Assembly: GCA_034401795.1 (NCBI GenBank)
Contig: CM067360.1
Location: forward strand, 53,369,768-53,433,767
Direction: 5' to 3'
Source of the DNA: Chaetoderma sp. LZ-2023a
Taxonomy: Eukaryota > Mollusca > Caudofoveata > Chaetodermatida > Chaetodermatidae
DNA: 64,000 nucleotides
The translations under genes were made by a program, and so were the position numbers. Positions within the stretch are counted from its first letter, which is position 1. Each line of letters starts with the position of its first letter. This document shows, piece by piece, positions 62,891-64,000 of the stretch. The notes under the pieces are model-generated. The model saw only the letters and a program-made list of their open reading frames with translations, had not been told where the DNA came from and searched no databases.

Positions 62891-64000
62891 CGGGCGTGCG
62901 CGCTGGTTCGCCGGACGTTCCCATTCTGCGGAACTGCCGGTTCCTGGCATGGCGGGACGGGACAGCTGGTTAGCTGTGGATTTTGGGGTTGTAGATCCAG
63001 TGTTGCGCGCTGCTGGATCATACAGAAACCGACTTCTAGAGCCGCTGGAATGTTCACATTCCAGTGGGGCCGTGGGACTATCGCCACCAAAGTTGAACCT
63101 CACTGTTTCATCCACGCTGTTGGTGTCACCGATATGACGGTTCCACCGCTCCATTTTATGCCCGGGATATAATTTTAATTACATACAATAAATATCGAAG
63201 TAACAGCCAAACAATCGTACTTGTTTGCTGCTACCTGGAGGAGGTCTAGTACATGGGGCTGGGTTGATGACTCATTATCGTGGTCCTCGCCAGAGGTACC
63301 TCACAGAGTAAGATCCATGAGGCATCCCCATCAAGGAGGGTCCTAGCGTGGCTACTTAACTAGTTTAATATAACCCAAATTAACCCCTATGAACATTATT
63401 TTGTTGCGAAAGGAAAGTGCCTCGCGCGGGCCTCCGTCACAGGAATATGTCTACAATGCTGAAGCGGAGGAAGAGAAAGGGCAAAAAGAGCCACTCTTGT
63501 TAAAACCAAATTATGTAGACGAGTCAACCTAGTGAAGCTATATGGTTGTTGTGATGCACACTGTTTTACGTGAAGGCGGGTGAATGATTTCCGCAGAATT
63601 CAACAGCGCCATCTTATGTAAGTTCCAAGATTCTGTGTTAGTAGTTGTGGCTTTTATTTATGCGGGCCTTCTGCTAATTCCCACCCTATCATTTAGTTGT
63701 TGGGTCCAAATCTAGTTGGCAATGTATGCTAACTATTCTTTAACATATAAGTCTGACGGGTGAGAATGTTCGGTGACCGTGAGGCCACCCTACGGAACAT
63801 CCCCTCAGTAGATGCGTGCGTACTTATCATGAGACGAAAGCTCCAGAATCATATAAGGATCCTGTCACCGTCAGGTCATGACCACGCATAACATCACAAG
63901 GACAAATAACGGTACATAAGCGTTTGAAAAGCATATTTAAGTTTTGCGGTGGTGACAAAGATGCAGCTATCCAACTATAGTGACCTTCCCAGGATGGCGT
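62891..64000 (+). repeat. 1.1-kb dispersed repeat, copy 2 (runs off the window)
   Basis: Collinear with 36096-37050 and in the same orientation. Copy 2 has extra sequence near 62935-62965 (GAACTGCCGGTTCCTGGCAT) and near 63465-63560. Homology still holds at the window end (GATGCAGCTATCCAACTATA), so the full element is longer. Confidence 0.65.

Noticed and set aside
62850-63154. ORFs of 95 (plus) and 92 (minus) codons
   Set aside because: They lie wholly in the dispersed repeat. The equivalent frames at 36019-36324 are not conserved in sequence or length.

Overview
The window is animal nuclear DNA, most likely from an invertebrate bilaterian (a lophotrochozoan or another marine group). The evidence is long introns with GT-AG splice sites, a nicotinic acetylcholine receptor (nAChR) gene, non-LTR retrotransposons, dispersed hairpin repeats and many microsatellites. 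I cannot name the species. There are no bacterial genes, rRNAs or convincing tRNAs. A run of exactly 500 N (6367-6866) is an assembly gap.

The only intact host gene I can support is an alpha-type nAChR subunit on the + strand. It has five coding exons: 1992-2210, 4450-4494, 15619-15728, 22142-23147 and 31634-31807. Exon 2 is a 45-bp microexon. Exon phases agree throughout and give 517 codons plus stop. Signal peptide, Cys-loop, aromatic binding residues, vicinal cysteines and TM1-TM4 are all present. Exons 2, 3 and 4 have the sizes of exons 3, 4 and 5 of vertebrate neuronal alpha genes (45, 110 and about 1000 bp).

The introns hold mobile and repetitive DNA. Intron 1 has microsatellites and degenerate tandem repeats. 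Intron 2 has a decayed minus-strand copy of an uncharacterised ORF family (7782-12370), the assembly gap and several hairpin elements. Its last part is a TTG/TTA microsatellite that reaches to within about 10 bp of the exon 3 acceptor. Intron 3 has a LINE bounded by a 16-bp target-site duplication and carrying an internal 1129-bp tandem duplication. Intron 4 has a decayed CR1-like LINE whose ORF1 shows an SGNH-esterase-like domain and a CCHC knuckle.

Downstream of the gene (about 32-64 kb) I see only repeats. They include hairpin elements, a CTA array and a 175-bp tandem repeat. A 1.1-kb dispersed repeat occurs at 36.1 kb and again at 62.9 kb. A LINE fragment at 39.5-40.1 kb contains a 30-bp minisatellite that seems to have grown out of a reverse-transcriptase motif. 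Tandem repeats of about 170-210 bp occupy 40.9-42.2 kb. A segmental duplication follows, with copies at 42277-50910 and 50921-60931. Each copy has a LINE 3' fragment, a 24-bp satellite with higher-order structure, a CTA array and a 680-bp element with terminal inverted repeats (TIRs). The window ends with two inverted copies of a short conserved-looking ORF beside element TIRs, then the second 1.1-kb repeat.

A dispersed hairpin element recurs about nine times. Most copies carry several palindromic CRE-like TGACGTCA sites.
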